From the NCBI GenBank assembly GCA_964638005.1, contig CAZWXS010000006.1, positions 18,187 to 82,186 on the forward strand: a stretch of 64,000 bases of DNA, given 5' to 3'. A program made the translations under genes and the position numbers. The notes beneath the pieces are model-generated. The model ran no database searches, was not told where the DNA came from, and saw nothing but the letters and a program-made list of their open reading frames with translations. Positions 35,934-44,073 of this stretch are shown here, one piece after another (position 1 is the first letter of the stretch; every line of letters begins with the position of its first letter). The DNA is from JAAYYM01 sp964638005 (GTDB lineage Bacteria > Bacillota > Clostridia > Lachnospirales > Lachnospiraceae).

Positions 35934-37382
35934 CTAGAATTTGAAATATATGAATTCTTGCTTGATTCCGTTGTGAAGGCTCAAAATAATAATTAATACG
36001 GTTACGGCTATGTAGATTAGCCAGCGGAGGGGGAGTTTTAGTTTACTCATCTCGCTTAATAAGTCTTTCTTTAGGCTGAAGTAGTCGTAGAGCATGAGAA
36101 CTACAATGGCCAAGAGGGTCTTGGCTACGGAGAGGTAGCTCATGCTGGTGTCGATTAGGGCCTGCTGCCAGTTGTAGCCCTGGAACAGGTGAGTGGTTAT
36201 ATAAATTGCGTCTGTTATTGAATTTGCACGAAAGAACATCCACGCGTAGGCTACGAGGCAGAATGTTAGGAGTGTCTGCAGGGTGTGGACGGTCTTTGGA
36301 TGTTTGGCAGGTGTTTGGGGGTGGTGCTTTTTCCAGGCGGACTTGATGGTGTTTTCGATGATCTGATAGAGTCCGTGGATGCCGCCCCAGAGGACGAATG
36401 TCCAGTTGGCGCCATGCCAGAGTCCGCTCGTTAGGAATGTTAAAAGTAAATTTAAGTTTTTTCTAGGTTTGGAAACACGGTTTCCGCCTAAGGGAATGTA
36501 TACATAGTCTCTGAACCAAGTGGAGAGGGATATGTGCCATCTCTGCCAGAACTCTTTGACTGAGGATGCGTAGTAAGGTTGTTTGAAGTTGTCCATCAGG
36601 CGGATGCCGAGGAGTCTGGCAACACCGATGGCAATGTCGGAATATCCGGAAAAATCGCAGTAGATCTGGAAGGTGAACAAAATGATGGCGATGATAAATG
36701 CAAGGCCTGAAGTTCCTTCTGTGTGATTAAATACTGCGTCTACATATTTGGACATGGAATCTGCGAAGATCATTTTCTTAAGAAAACCGAGCAGAATCAA
36801 GCGTAAGCCATAGACTGCATCATCATAGATGAATTTCTTCTCTTCTTTAAATTGTGGCAGCATGTTGGCGGCACGTTCAATCGGGCCTGACAGGATGTTC
36901 GGGAAGAAAGATACAAATAAAGCATAATGTCCAAAGTGATGTTCTGCTTTGATCTTACCGGTATAGACATCTGCTATGTATCCGACCATCTGGAAGGTGT
37001 AGAACGAAATACCAATTGGCATGACTAGGTTCAATGTTGTCTTCTGTACCGGGATTGCAAAGAGCTGCAACACCTTGAATACTGAGGTCAGAGCGAAGTC
37101 AGTATATTTGAATACCAATAGAAATACAAGGGTTATCAGAACTCCAATAACCAGAATCCCTTTTTTTCTTTTTTTATTTTCTGTTTTTTCTATAAAAAGA
37201 GCACTAAAATAAGATACTACCGTTGTCAGCAGTATCACGATGATGTACTTAGGGTCCCAACTCATATAGAACCAGCAGTTTGCAGCGAGTAGAGCCATCC
37301 ATCTGAAACGATGGGGCAATGCCCAGTATAGTAAGAATACGATAGGCATGAAAAAGGCAAATGCCACAGAATTAAATAACAT
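35934..37382 (-). CDS. MBOAT-family O-acyltransferase
   Basis: A 482-aa polytopic membrane enzyme of the AlgI/DltB/PatA type. The catalytic histidine is in LTSGLWHGANWTFVLWG (about residue 320), and WQRWHISLSTWFRDYVYIPLGG (about 280-301) is the second conserved block. It moves acyl groups from a cytoplasmic donor to an extracellular polymer. The gene overlaps the end of rrf2 by 11 bases. A SGNH partner gene follows after a structured 152-base gap. No dltA or dltC is nearby, so acetylation of a polysaccharide is more likely than D-alanylation. Confidence 0.92.
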   Translation of the reverse strand: MLFNSVAFAFFMPIVFLLYWALPHRFRWMALLAANCWFYMSWDPKYIIVILLTTVVSYFSALFIEKTENKKRKKGILVIGVLITLVFLLVFKYTDFALTSVFKVLQLFAIPVQKTTLNLVMPIGISFYTFQMVGYIADVYTGKIKAEHHFGHYALFVSFFPNILSGPIERAANMLPQFKEEKKFIYDDAVYGLRLILLGFLKKMIFADSMSKYVDAVFNHTEGTSGLAFIIAIILFTFQIYCDFSGYSDIAIGVARLLGIRLMDNFKQPYYASSVKEFWQRWHISLSTWFRDYVYIPLGGNRVSKPRKNLNLLLTFLTSGLWHGANWTFVLWGGIHGLYQIIENTIKSAWKKHHPQTPAKHPKTVHTLQTLLTFCLVAYAWMFFRANSITDAIYITTHLFQGYNWQQALIDTSMSYLSVAKTLLAIVVLMLYDYFSLKKDLLSEMSKLKLPLRWLIYIAVTVLIIILSLHNGIKQEFIYFKF

Positions 37383-37809
37383 ATTGGCTTCCTAACCTCT
37401 CCTGTTGTTTCTCTAACAAATCAGCGATCGTCACATGATCTACAACATTGTTGATTGCATCCTGTAGTTGTTTCCATACAGTCAGCGTCTCACATGTGTC
37501 GCAGCGTTCGCATTCATTTTCTTCTGTTGCAAGGCACGCAACTGGTGCCAGATCTCCCTCGGTCAGTCTCAGTATCATTCCAACTGTATATTCGGAAGGA
37601 TCCTTTGCCAGGCGATATCCGCCCTGTGCGCCTCTTACACTGCGTACGTAACCGGCTTTGTTCAGGATTGCAATGATCTGTTCCAGATATTTTTCAGAGA
37701 TTTCCTGTCTCTCGGCAATATTCTTGACTTTGATATATTCCCCTGTATTGTGTACGGCAAGATCCAGCATCACACGAACTGCATATCTTCCCTTTGTGGA
37801 AATCTTCAT
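37372..37809 (-). CDS. Rrf2-family regulator with IscR-like cysteine cluster
   Basis: A 145-aa winged-helix regulator. The N-terminus MKISTKGRYAVRVMLDLAVH and GGYRLAKDP are typical of Rrf2 proteins. Cysteines lie at 92, 100, 103 and 106, close to the IscR positions (92, 98, 104), so it may bind a [2Fe-2S] cluster or sense sulfur state through thiols. It lies downstream of cysK-metNIQ, which matches a CymR-like role in cysteine control, though B. subtilis CymR lacks this cluster. A shared dyad on its own promoter and by the cysK promoter supports autoregulation and cysK control. The MBOAT gene overlaps its 3' end. Confidence 0.88.
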   Translation of the reverse strand: MKISTKGRYAVRVMLDLAVHNTGEYIKVKNIAERQEISEKYLEQIIAILNKAGYVRSVRGAQGGYRLAKDPSEYTVGMILRLTEGDLAPVACLATEENECERCDTCETLTVWKQLQDAINNVVDHVTIADLLEKQQERLGSQYVI

Positions 37810-37843
37810 AAAATCACCTCTTCGATGCAGTGCATTTTATAGT

Positions 37844-37906
37844 TAAATGTACCGGCGAAATCAAATGTCTGCTTCGCAGTCGTTCTGATTTTTACCGGCA
37901 CATTTA
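37844..37906. other. 63-base structured palindrome in front of rrf2
   Basis: Outer arms TAAATGTACCGG and its complement (one wobble), a second stem AAATCA/TGATTT and an inner CTGC-GAA-GCAG hairpin nest inside one another. It begins at the rrf2 -10 box and ends 34 bases before the ATG. No T-run follows. Confidence 0.7.
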
Positions 37907-37934
37907 GTGTAGCGTATCATTCCTACTATGTCAA
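37906..37934 (-). promoter_or_regulatory. Promoter of rrf2
   Basis: On the minus strand a perfect TTGACA (37929-37934), a 17-base spacer and TACACT (37906-37911). Confidence 0.65.
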
Positions 37935-37938
37935 TAGG
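37922..37938 (-). promoter_or_regulatory. Putative Rrf2 operator on its own promoter
   Basis: CCTATTGACATAGTAGG (minus strand) covers the -35 box. With two further bases it matches the cysK site at 41540 in 16 of 19 positions. A repressor bound here would block RNA polymerase. Confidence 0.6.
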
Positions 37939-37958
37939 AGATGGTGTAGTTCGATGGT

Positions 37959-38774
37959 CTAGAAAATTGGAACAACTGCTCCGTCAAAGGTTGCATTGAT
38001 GTAGTCTTTGACTTCATCAGACTGTAATGCTTTTACCAATGCCTGAATGCCTTCTACATTTTCATTTCCTTCTTTTACAACCAGAATATTTGCATAAGTC
38101 TGAGCAGCTGTTGATTCGCTGGACTCTGCTGCAATAGCATCTTTTCCAACGCTTAAGCCTGCTTCCATTGCATAGTTACCATTGAGGACTACAAAGTCAA
38201 CTTCATTAATGACTCTGGATACCTGTGCTGCTTCCAGTTCAATGATTTCAAGATTCTTCGGGTTGGATGTGATATCCTTTACCGTTGCTGTCAGACCTGC
38301 ATTTTCATCGACCGTGATCAGTCCGTTATCAGCAAGCAGTAATAATGCTCTGGCTTCATTGGTTGTATCATTTGGTACAGCAATCTTTGCGCCGTCCTGA
38401 ATGGTCGCAAGATCCGAAGAAGTTCCCGGATAGATTCCAAATGGCTCATAATGGATCTTTGCCACTGTGTTCAGCTTTGTACCTCTTTCTACATTAAAGT
38501 CATCCAGATAAGGCTGATGCTGAAAATAGTTCGCATCAAAATCGCCGCTGTCTACAACCATATTGGGCTGTACATAATCGTCAAATACCGTTACCTCCAG
38601 CGTCCATCCTTCTGCTGCCAATGTCTCCTGTACCTGTTCCAAGATCTCTGCATGTGGTGTTGCTGATGCTGCTACCTTGATCACATTTCCTTCACATGGC
38701 TTTCTTTCCCCACATCCCGTCAGTGTTCCGACTGCCAGAATCAGGGCTGTTGCTGTCAATAATAATTTTCTCAT
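37959..38774 (-). CDS. metQ: Methionine ABC transporter, substrate-binding lipoprotein MetQ
   Basis: A 271-aa NlpA/MetQ lipoprotein. The signal peptide MRKLLLTATALILAVGTLTGCG has lipobox LTGC. The mature part has VKVAASATPHAEILEQV-like start (VIKVAASATPHAEIL), FDANYFQHQPYLDDFN and VPNDTTNEARALLLL, all typical of MetQ. It captures methionine outside the membrane and delivers it to MetNI. It lies 14 bases after metI. Confidence 0.95.
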   Translation of the reverse strand: MRKLLLTATALILAVGTLTGCGERKPCEGNVIKVAASATPHAEILEQVQETLAAEGWTLEVTVFDDYVQPNMVVDSGDFDANYFQHQPYLDDFNVERGTKLNTVAKIHYEPFGIYPGTSSDLATIQDGAKIAVPNDTTNEARALLLLADNGLITVDENAGLTATVKDITSNPKNLEIIELEAAQVSRVINEVDFVVLNGNYAMEAGLSVGKDAIAAESSESTAAQTYANILVVKEGNENVEGIQALVKALQSDEVKDYINATFDGAVVPIF

Positions 38775-38788
38775 CTTGTTTTCCTCCT

Positions 38789-39451
38789 CTATAAGATACG
38801 CTTATCTGTCTTTTTGGAAATGCGCATTCCTATCATTTGTAATATCTGTACCAGTACCACCAGCAGCACAACTGTCACAAGCATGATATCCGTCTGATAC
38901 CTGTGATAACCATAACGGATTGCGATATCACCCAATCCGCCGCCACCGACTACACCGGCCATGGCACTATAACCCAAAATCGTACCGATGGCAATCGTAC
39001 TTCCGACAATCAGGGAATTCTTCGCCTCTGCCAGTAACACCTTCCACACGATCGTCCATGTGGAAGCGCCCATGCTCTGGGCTGCTTCTATTACTCCCGG
39101 ATCAACCTCCAGAAGCGAGGACTCTACCATACGTGCAATAAACGGTGCCGCTGCAATCGTCAACGGAACAATGGTAGCCGTCGAGCCATAACTCTTGCCG
39201 ACAATAGCAATTGTCAACGGAATGACCGTGATCAATAAGATTAAAAACGGAACCGATCGGACGATGTTGACAACAAAGTCAAGCACTCTATTCACTACCA
39301 TATTGGGGCGTAAGCCATCTTTCTTGGTCAGTACCAGGATAATTCCCATGGGCAGTCCTAATACATATGCCATCAGTGTTGAGGTGACTGTCATATACAG
39401 AGTCGCTCCAACGCCTTCCAGTAACATCATAATCGTCGCACTATCCCACAT
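38789..39451 (-). CDS. metI: Methionine ABC transporter permease MetI
   Basis: A 220-aa permease with five predicted membrane segments. The family sequence FVVNIVRSVPFLILLI-like stretch (VVNIVRSVPFLILL) and the EAA loop VIEAAQSMGASTWTIVWKVLLPEA-like (AAQSMGASTWTIVWKVLL) are clear. Its start overlaps the end of metN by 11 bases. Confidence 0.95.
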   Translation of the reverse strand: MWDSATIMMLLEGVGATLYMTVTSTLMAYVLGLPMGIILVLTKKDGLRPNMVVNRVLDFVVNIVRSVPFLILLITVIPLTIAIVGKSYGSTATIVPLTIAAAPFIARMVESSLLEVDPGVIEAAQSMGASTWTIVWKVLLAEAKNSLIVGSTIAIGTILGYSAMAGVVGGGGLGDIAIRYGYHRYQTDIMLVTVVLLVVLVQILQMIGMRISKKTDKRIL

Positions 39452-40451
39452 AGTCTTTCAGCTCCTCTACACTTAATTTTCTTTCCTGTAAAAATGCGAT
39501 CATGCGATCCGCAATCACTTCATTCTCAGGTAACTGCAGAATCATCTGTCCATGTGCGATTCCACCGATGTCCTTCGTGTCTGCAAGTAAGATATTGACC
39601 GGCGCCTTACACTCCAACACCATATTGGCTATGACCGGTTCAAAAGAAGAGTTCTCCTGAAATACGATCCGGATGCATCTCTTTCCCTCCATGACAGAAA
39701 ACCTGTGCTCGGATTGATAAAACAGCTTCTTAGCTGCCTGACTCTGAGGTCTGTTAAAGACATCTTCCACCGTTCCTGCTTCTGCGAGATTTCCGTCATC
39801 AATGATCGCCACATGCGAGCATATTTCCTCAACGACTTTCATTTCATGCGTAATGATGACAATGGTAATTCCGTATTCCCGGTTGATCTCCTGTAACAGC
39901 TTTAAAATGGATTTTGTGGTCTGCGGATCCAGTGCACTTGTTGCTTCATCACACAACAATACCTTCGGCTGTGTCGCAAGCGCTCTTGCGATTGCAACCC
40001 TCTGCTTCTGTCCGCCGGACAGCTGTGTCGGATAAGCCTTTTCCTTCTCTGTCAATCCCACTGTTTCTAATAACTGCCTTGCTTTTTCTCTGGCATCCTT
40101 TTTCTTCATACCGGCAATCTCAAGCGGAAAACATATATTATCAATGACATTTCTCTGCATCAGCAGATTGAAATGCTGGAAGATCATCGCAACTTCCTGA
40201 CGTAACCGGCGCAGTTCGGCATCACTCAATGCCGACAGATCCTTTCCATCAATCACGACAGTTCCTTTTGTAGGCCGCTCCAGAAAGTTCAGACAACGTA
40301 CAAGCGTACTCTTTCCTGCACCGCTCATACCAATGATGCCATAGATGTCTCCCTTTTCAATCGTCAGGTTGATGCCTTTCAATGCCTCAACCGTATTCTC
40401 TTTTCCCACAAAAGACTTTTCCAGACCCTTGATCTCTATCATTGTTTCCAT
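39441..40451 (-). CDS. metN: Methionine ABC transporter ATPase MetN
   Basis: A 336-aa ATPase. Walker A is GMSGAGKSTLVRCLN (about residues 42-56), the signature QLSGGQKQRVAIARAL (about 143-158), and Walker B VLLCDEATSALD. The C-terminal 90 residues are the NIL domain that binds methionine and inhibits transport when cell methionine is high. No SAM riboswitch is seen in the 124 bases upstream, so control may come from transcription factors. Confidence 0.95.
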   Translation of the reverse strand: METMIEIKGLEKSFVGKENTVEALKGINLTIEKGDIYGIIGMSGAGKSTLVRCLNFLERPTKGTVVIDGKDLSALSDAELRRLRQEVAMIFQHFNLLMQRNVIDNICFPLEIAGMKKKDAREKARQLLETVGLTEKEKAYPTQLSGGQKQRVAIARALATQPKVLLCDEATSALDPQTTKSILKLLQEINREYGITIVIITHEMKVVEEICSHVAIIDDGNLAEAGTVEDVFNRPQSQAAKKLFYQSEHRFSVMEGKRCIRIVFQENSSFEPVIANMVLECKAPVNILLADTKDIGGIAHGQMILQLPENEVIADRMIAFLQERKLSVEELKDYVG

Positions 40452-40526
40452 CTACTTGATCCCGCCTTATCTGATACATTATTATATCGAATGAAACTAC
40501 AATTGTATAATACAGCATTTCTATCA

Positions 40527-40543
40527 CCATTCATAGTCATAGG
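40527..40543 (-). promoter_or_regulatory. Weak third copy of the CCTA...GG site before metN
   Basis: CCTATGACTATGAATGG (minus strand) keeps the 17-base span and both ends of the rrf2/cysK site but matches only about half the bases. It lies downstream of a TTGACA (40557-40562). Confidence 0.25.
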
Positions 40544-40575
40544 CTATACAACACATTGTCAATATAACATACCCG

Positions 40576-41511
40576 TCAGTCCTCTGTAAACATCGGTGTA
40601 GATAAATAGCGATCTCCTGTATCAGGCAGCAGTGCCACAATTAGTTTCCCTTGATTCTCGGGACGCTTTGCCAGCTCTTTGGCTGCCCATACGGCTGCAC
40701 CGGATGAAATGCCTACCAAGATTCCTTCCGTTACGGCAATTTCCTTACCTGTTGCAAATGCATCTTCATTTTCCACCGCAATCACTTCGTCATATACCTT
40801 AACATCCAGCGTCTCCGGAACAAATCCGGCACCGATGCCCTGTATCTTATGGGGGCCTGCAGTTCCCTTGGACAATACCGGAGAACCGGCAGGTTCTACA
40901 GCAACCACTTTGATATTTGGATCCTGAGATTTCAGATACTGTCCGACACCTGTGATCGTACCGCCTGTACCAACACCTGCTACGAAAATATCCACTTTAC
41001 CGTCTGTGTCATTCCATATTTCGGGGCCGGTTGTCTTCGTGTGTGCGATTGGATTCGCCTGATTGGTAAACTGTCCGAGGATAATGGAATTCGGAGTCTC
41101 CTTCTGCAGTTCTTCGGCCTTTGCAATTGCACCCTTCATTCCTTTAGAACCATCTGTCAGTACTACCTTGGCACCATATGCCTTCAGGAGATTTCTTCTC
41201 TCTACACTCATTGTCTCAGGCATTGTCATAATTGCATGATATCCCTTGGCTGCTGCTACAGAAGCGATTCCGATTCCGGTATTTCCTGATGTCGGCTCGA
41301 TAATCGTAGCTCCCGGCTTCAATAATCCTCTTTTCTCAGCATCCTCTATCATTGCAAGCCCTATACGGTCTTTGACAGAGCCTGCCGGATTAAAATACTC
41401 AAGCTTAGCTGCTATAACTGCCTGCAGTTCATTCTTTGCTTCATAATTGGTCAACTCCAGCAACGGAGTCCCTCCTATTAAATCTGTGGCTGATTTTTTT
41501 ATTTTACTCAT
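40576..41511 (-). CDS. cysK: Cysteine synthase A
   Basis: A 311-aa O-acetylserine sulfhydrylase. The PLP lysine is in NPAGSVKDRIGLAM (about residue 43), the substrate loop TSGNTGIGIA follows (about 70), then GTGGTITGVG and the C-terminal EGILVGISSGAA. The start MSKIKKSATDLIGG follows AAAGGAGG by eight bases; the longer frame would run through the promoter. It converts O-acetylserine and sulfide to cysteine. It has an exact consensus promoter and a dyad in its short leader. metNIQ and rrf2 follow. Confidence 0.96.
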   Translation of the reverse strand: MSKIKKSATDLIGGTPLLELTNYEAKNELQAVIAAKLEYFNPAGSVKDRIGLAMIEDAEKRGLLKPGATIIEPTSGNTGIGIASVAAAKGYHAIMTMPETMSVERRNLLKAYGAKVVLTDGSKGMKGAIAKAEELQKETPNSIILGQFTNQANPIAHTKTTGPEIWNDTDGKVDIFVAGVGTGGTITGVGQYLKSQDPNIKVVAVEPAGSPVLSKGTAGPHKIQGIGAGFVPETLDVKVYDEVIAVENEDAFATGKEIAVTEGILVGISSGAAVWAAKELAKRPENQGKLIVALLPDTGDRYLSTPMFTED

Positions 41512-41539
41512 TTTTGTTTCCTCCTTTGTTTTTCTATTT

Positions 41540-41556
41540 CCTAGTATGTCGCTAGG
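41540..41556 (-). promoter_or_regulatory. Putative Rrf2 operator in the cysK leader
   Basis: CCTAGCGACATACTAGG (minus strand) lies just after the start of transcription. It shares 16 of 19 bases with the site on the rrf2 promoter. Confidence 0.6.
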
Positions 41557-41571
41557 TTTATTATGAATTGA

Positions 41572-41600
41572 ATTATATAGTACTTTATTTCGTATGTCAA
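41572..41600 (-). promoter_or_regulatory. Consensus promoter of cysK
   Basis: On the minus strand an exact TTGACA (41595-41600), a 17-base spacer and an exact TATAAT (41572-41577). Such a strong promoter normally needs a repressor. Confidence 0.9.
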
Positions 41601-41759
41601 TCACAAATTTTTATTTTTTCTTTCTTTTCATTTCTTTATCAAAATTTCATAATGATTTCCCGAAATTTGCTTGACGTAAGTCCCCGGGCAAGTCAAAATG
41701 AAATAGTATCCCGAAGCATCATACATGCTCTATTTCATCGGACTGCAACAGGAGGCCTC

Positions 41760-42227
41760 ATGATATATGCAGGAATTGCGCTTGCAATCTTAATCGTCGA
41801 TCTCGGTATCAAATACCATATTGAACGACACAGAAAGATGCAGCAAGAGAACAACATTCTGAAAGATATCATCATCATTAGGAAACATCATAATAAAGGC
41901 ATCGCACTGAACACACTGGATCAACATACAAGGATTGTCAAAGGAATGTCTGTCGGCATGACGATCCTCATTGCAATTACGACACTCTGCACTTGCTTTG
42001 GCAGACGCAACAAAGAAAGCTCTATCGGACGTAAAACAGGTTTGGCTTTTGTTCTTGGCGGTGCACTCAGCAATACCTATGATCGCATTGTTCGCGGATA
42101 CGTGGTAGATTATTTCAGTTTCAATGTAAAGTGGAAAAAGCTTCGCAATGTCATCTTTAATATCGCCGATCTCTTTATTTTTATCGGTGCCATACTCATG
42201 AGCTTCTGTGGAAACAAACATTCGTAA
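41760..42227 (+). CDS. LspA-like signal peptidase II paralogue
   Basis: A 155-aa membrane protein of the lipoprotein signal peptidase family. The start follows ACAGGAGG; a longer frame reaches back into the cysK promoter and is not used. LGGALSNTYDRIVRGYVVDYF (about 95-115) and NIADLFIFIGAIL (about 128-140) carry the two catalytic aspartates. The conserved NxGxAF loop is replaced by HNKGIALN, so it is a divergent member, perhaps with altered substrate choice. Four membrane segments are predicted. It faces away from cysK. Confidence 0.82.
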   Translation: MIYAGIALAILIVDLGIKYHIERHRKMQQENNILKDIIIIRKHHNKGIALNTLDQHTRIVKGMSVGMTILIAITTLCTCFGRRNKESSIGRKTGLAFVLGGALSNTYDRIVRGYVVDYFSFNVKWKKLRNVIFNIADLFIFIGAILMSFCGNKHS

Positions 42228-42260
42228 AATATCCGGCAGCAAACTGCCGGATATTCTTTT
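42228..42260. terminator. Bidirectional terminator
   Basis: A perfect 12-pair hairpin (AATATCCGGCAG, loop CAAA, CTGCCGGATATT) followed by CTTTT lies between the convergent LspA-like and S8 protease genes. Confidence 0.92.
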
Positions 42261-42274
42261 ATGATTCGACCAAA

Positions 42275-44014
42275 TCACATCCCGCGCATGGCATCAAAAG
42301 CACCTCGAATGTTCATACGTCCGTAACCCCACTGACGGTTGGGATAAGTAAGACGGTTGTCGCGAATGGCACCGCGTATCATATAGTACTTGATATCCTG
42401 CGCTCTGATACGCGGCATGTTGCCCTGCACGACCGCCCACTCCAGAAACTGAGCCACTGCACCTGATGTAACCCCTGCAGCCATGCTTGATCCCGTTACA
42501 CGAATACGCTGCTCTATACCTGCTGTCAGTACTTCGACTCCCGGGGCCGACATATCAGGCACGATTCCGCCTTCCCTGCTGTAACCGCGCCCGGAATCAA
42601 TATAAAAGCTGCTGTTATCGGCCTGATATGTACTGAGACTGATCGCCTTTTGTGTATAGGCAGGTTCCGTCAACGTCACATCCGGATTAGGCAGCAAAAA
42701 GAAGGTATCATCTGATACAAAACCCCGTATCGGAAGCCATATATGATAGGTTCCGTAGATATACGCGTTCTCTCCGACATAAGGATTGGCGTCTCCATAC
42801 ACACCGATCGTCCAGATTCCCGGTGTCGGATTCAGGAAACGAATCATGATCAATTCATCTCCTGAACTACGTTCTGTCAAGATATAATCAATATTGACTC
42901 TCGTTCTCTCATATACAAATCCGTATTCACCCGAAAATCTCTTTTGTGGTTGTACACGCGGAATGATTTCTCCGCCCGGTGATTTCACACTGACACTGAG
43001 GACATCCGGATTACGACCCCATAATTCCAGCATAAAGCCACTCTCATTCTCTCCCACTCTGATTTCCACATTTTCCGGACTGCTTTTCAACTCTCCGTAA
43101 TAGTGATGACCCGCGTTTCCCTCATTACCACCGGCCACTACAATGACTCTGCCTTCCTTATCAGAGATTTGATTGATGTAAAAAGAAGCGACGGATGTGC
43201 CTGCATGGTCTCCCATATTCGTTCCGAGTCCGATACAGATTACAAGCGTTCTGTCCAATCTTGTCGCCAATGCATCCAGATACTTCACCGCCATCATGAG
43301 ATCCGTTTCCTGATAGGCAACCGCTTCCTCCCTAATGCGGTAATATTCCCTGAGGTATTCCTTGGCAGGCTTCAGCTTTACCATTGCAATCGCTGCCTCC
43401 GGTGCCGCAAGGGTTCCTGCAATCGCCGTTCCGTGTCCGATGTCATCACGGCTCGGAACGATCACATAGGGATCCTCACTCTGCAATGCTTGATTGATTT
43501 CCTCTTCTGTATACTCACTCCCGTACAGAAAACCGTCCGGCGTTGTCCCGCTCTGAATGCTCTGATCCCATATCGCGGCAATCCTTGTAGAACCGTCACT
43601 ATATCGAAATGCCTCATTTCTGTAATCAATTCCCGTATCGATATACCCGATCAGCACACCCCGTCCTGTCAGAGAAAGCGGTGGACCCTGAATCGACAGT
43701 ATCCCACTTGCCTCCAGTGACCGCTCATATTCCTGTATAAAATTTTCAACCGGAAATGTCTCATCCTGTATCGGTGTATAAAGCACCGGCATCAATGTAT
43801 ATGAATAGCTGACATAATCCAATAGCGGAAGACCTTCACGCGCCACATGAATGATACCGTAATCCCGTGTTATTGTCTCTATACAGTAGTCAGTCACGTT
43901 ATCTTCGACTGCGTCGGATGGTGTTGTAAAATCCTTGATGATGTCATAGTAATCATTTGATATTATCCTGTTACGGCAGGTTTCCCTCTCCTGTCCCGTC
44001 AAATTGATGTCCAT
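42275..44014 (-). CDS. Csp-like S8 (subtilisin) serine protease
   Basis: A 579-aa subtilase. The catalytic triad is visible: Asp in IGYIDTGIDY (about residue 124), His in DDIGHGTAIAG (about 193) and Ser in VTGSSMAAGVTSG (about 507). A long beta-rich insert between His and Ser matches the Csp germination-protease group of Clostridia, which lack signal peptides. I take MDINLTGQ (44014) as the start, but a TTG at 44062 in frame is also possible. Its ribosome binding site lies in the arm of a hairpin. It follows clpX by 59 bases. The triad is complete, so it should be active. Confidence 0.88.
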   Translation of the reverse strand: MDINLTGQERETCRNRIISNDYYDIIKDFTTPSDAVEDNVTDYCIETITRDYGIIHVAREGLPLLDYVSYSYTLMPVLYTPIQDETFPVENFIQEYERSLEASGILSIQGPPLSLTGRGVLIGYIDTGIDYRNEAFRYSDGSTRIAAIWDQSIQSGTTPDGFLYGSEYTEEEINQALQSEDPYVIVPSRDDIGHGTAIAGTLAAPEAAIAMVKLKPAKEYLREYYRIREEAVAYQETDLMMAVKYLDALATRLDRTLVICIGLGTNMGDHAGTSVASFYINQISDKEGRVIVVAGGNEGNAGHHYYGELKSSPENVEIRVGENESGFMLELWGRNPDVLSVSVKSPGGEIIPRVQPQKRFSGEYGFVYERTRVNIDYILTERSSGDELIMIRFLNPTPGIWTIGVYGDANPYVGENAYIYGTYHIWLPIRGFVSDDTFFLLPNPDVTLTEPAYTQKAISLSTYQADNSSFYIDSGRGYSREGGIVPDMSAPGVEVLTAGIEQRIRVTGSSMAAGVTSGAVAQFLEWAVVQGNMPRIRAQDIKYYMIRGAIRDNRLTYPNRQWGYGRMNIRGAFDAMRGM

Positions 44015-44021
44015 AAAAATA

Positions 44022-44058
44022 CCTCGAAATACATTCTTTGTTACAATGTATTCCGAGG
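44022..44058 (-). promoter_or_regulatory. Hairpin masking the S8 protease ribosome binding site
   Basis: On the minus strand CCTCGGAATACATT and AATGTATTTCGAGG pair at 13 of 14 positions. The last bases, CGAGG, are the apparent ribosome binding site, and TATTTTT then ATG follow directly. It may be a terminator for clpX, a translation block for the protease, or both. Confidence 0.75.
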
Positions 44059-44073
44059 TCAAATAAATTTTTC

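Noticed and set aside
40452..40575. SAM riboswitch before metN
   Set aside because: Only 124 bases separate the genes and no S-box core or terminator hairpin is visible.
41512..41571. T-box leader before cysK
   Set aside because: The leader from the consensus promoter is under 60 bases, far too short for a T-box.
41568..41759. Longer start for the LspA-like gene
   Set aside because: The extra 64 codons overlap the cysK promoter and have no ribosome binding site, while ACAGGAGG precedes the chosen ATG.
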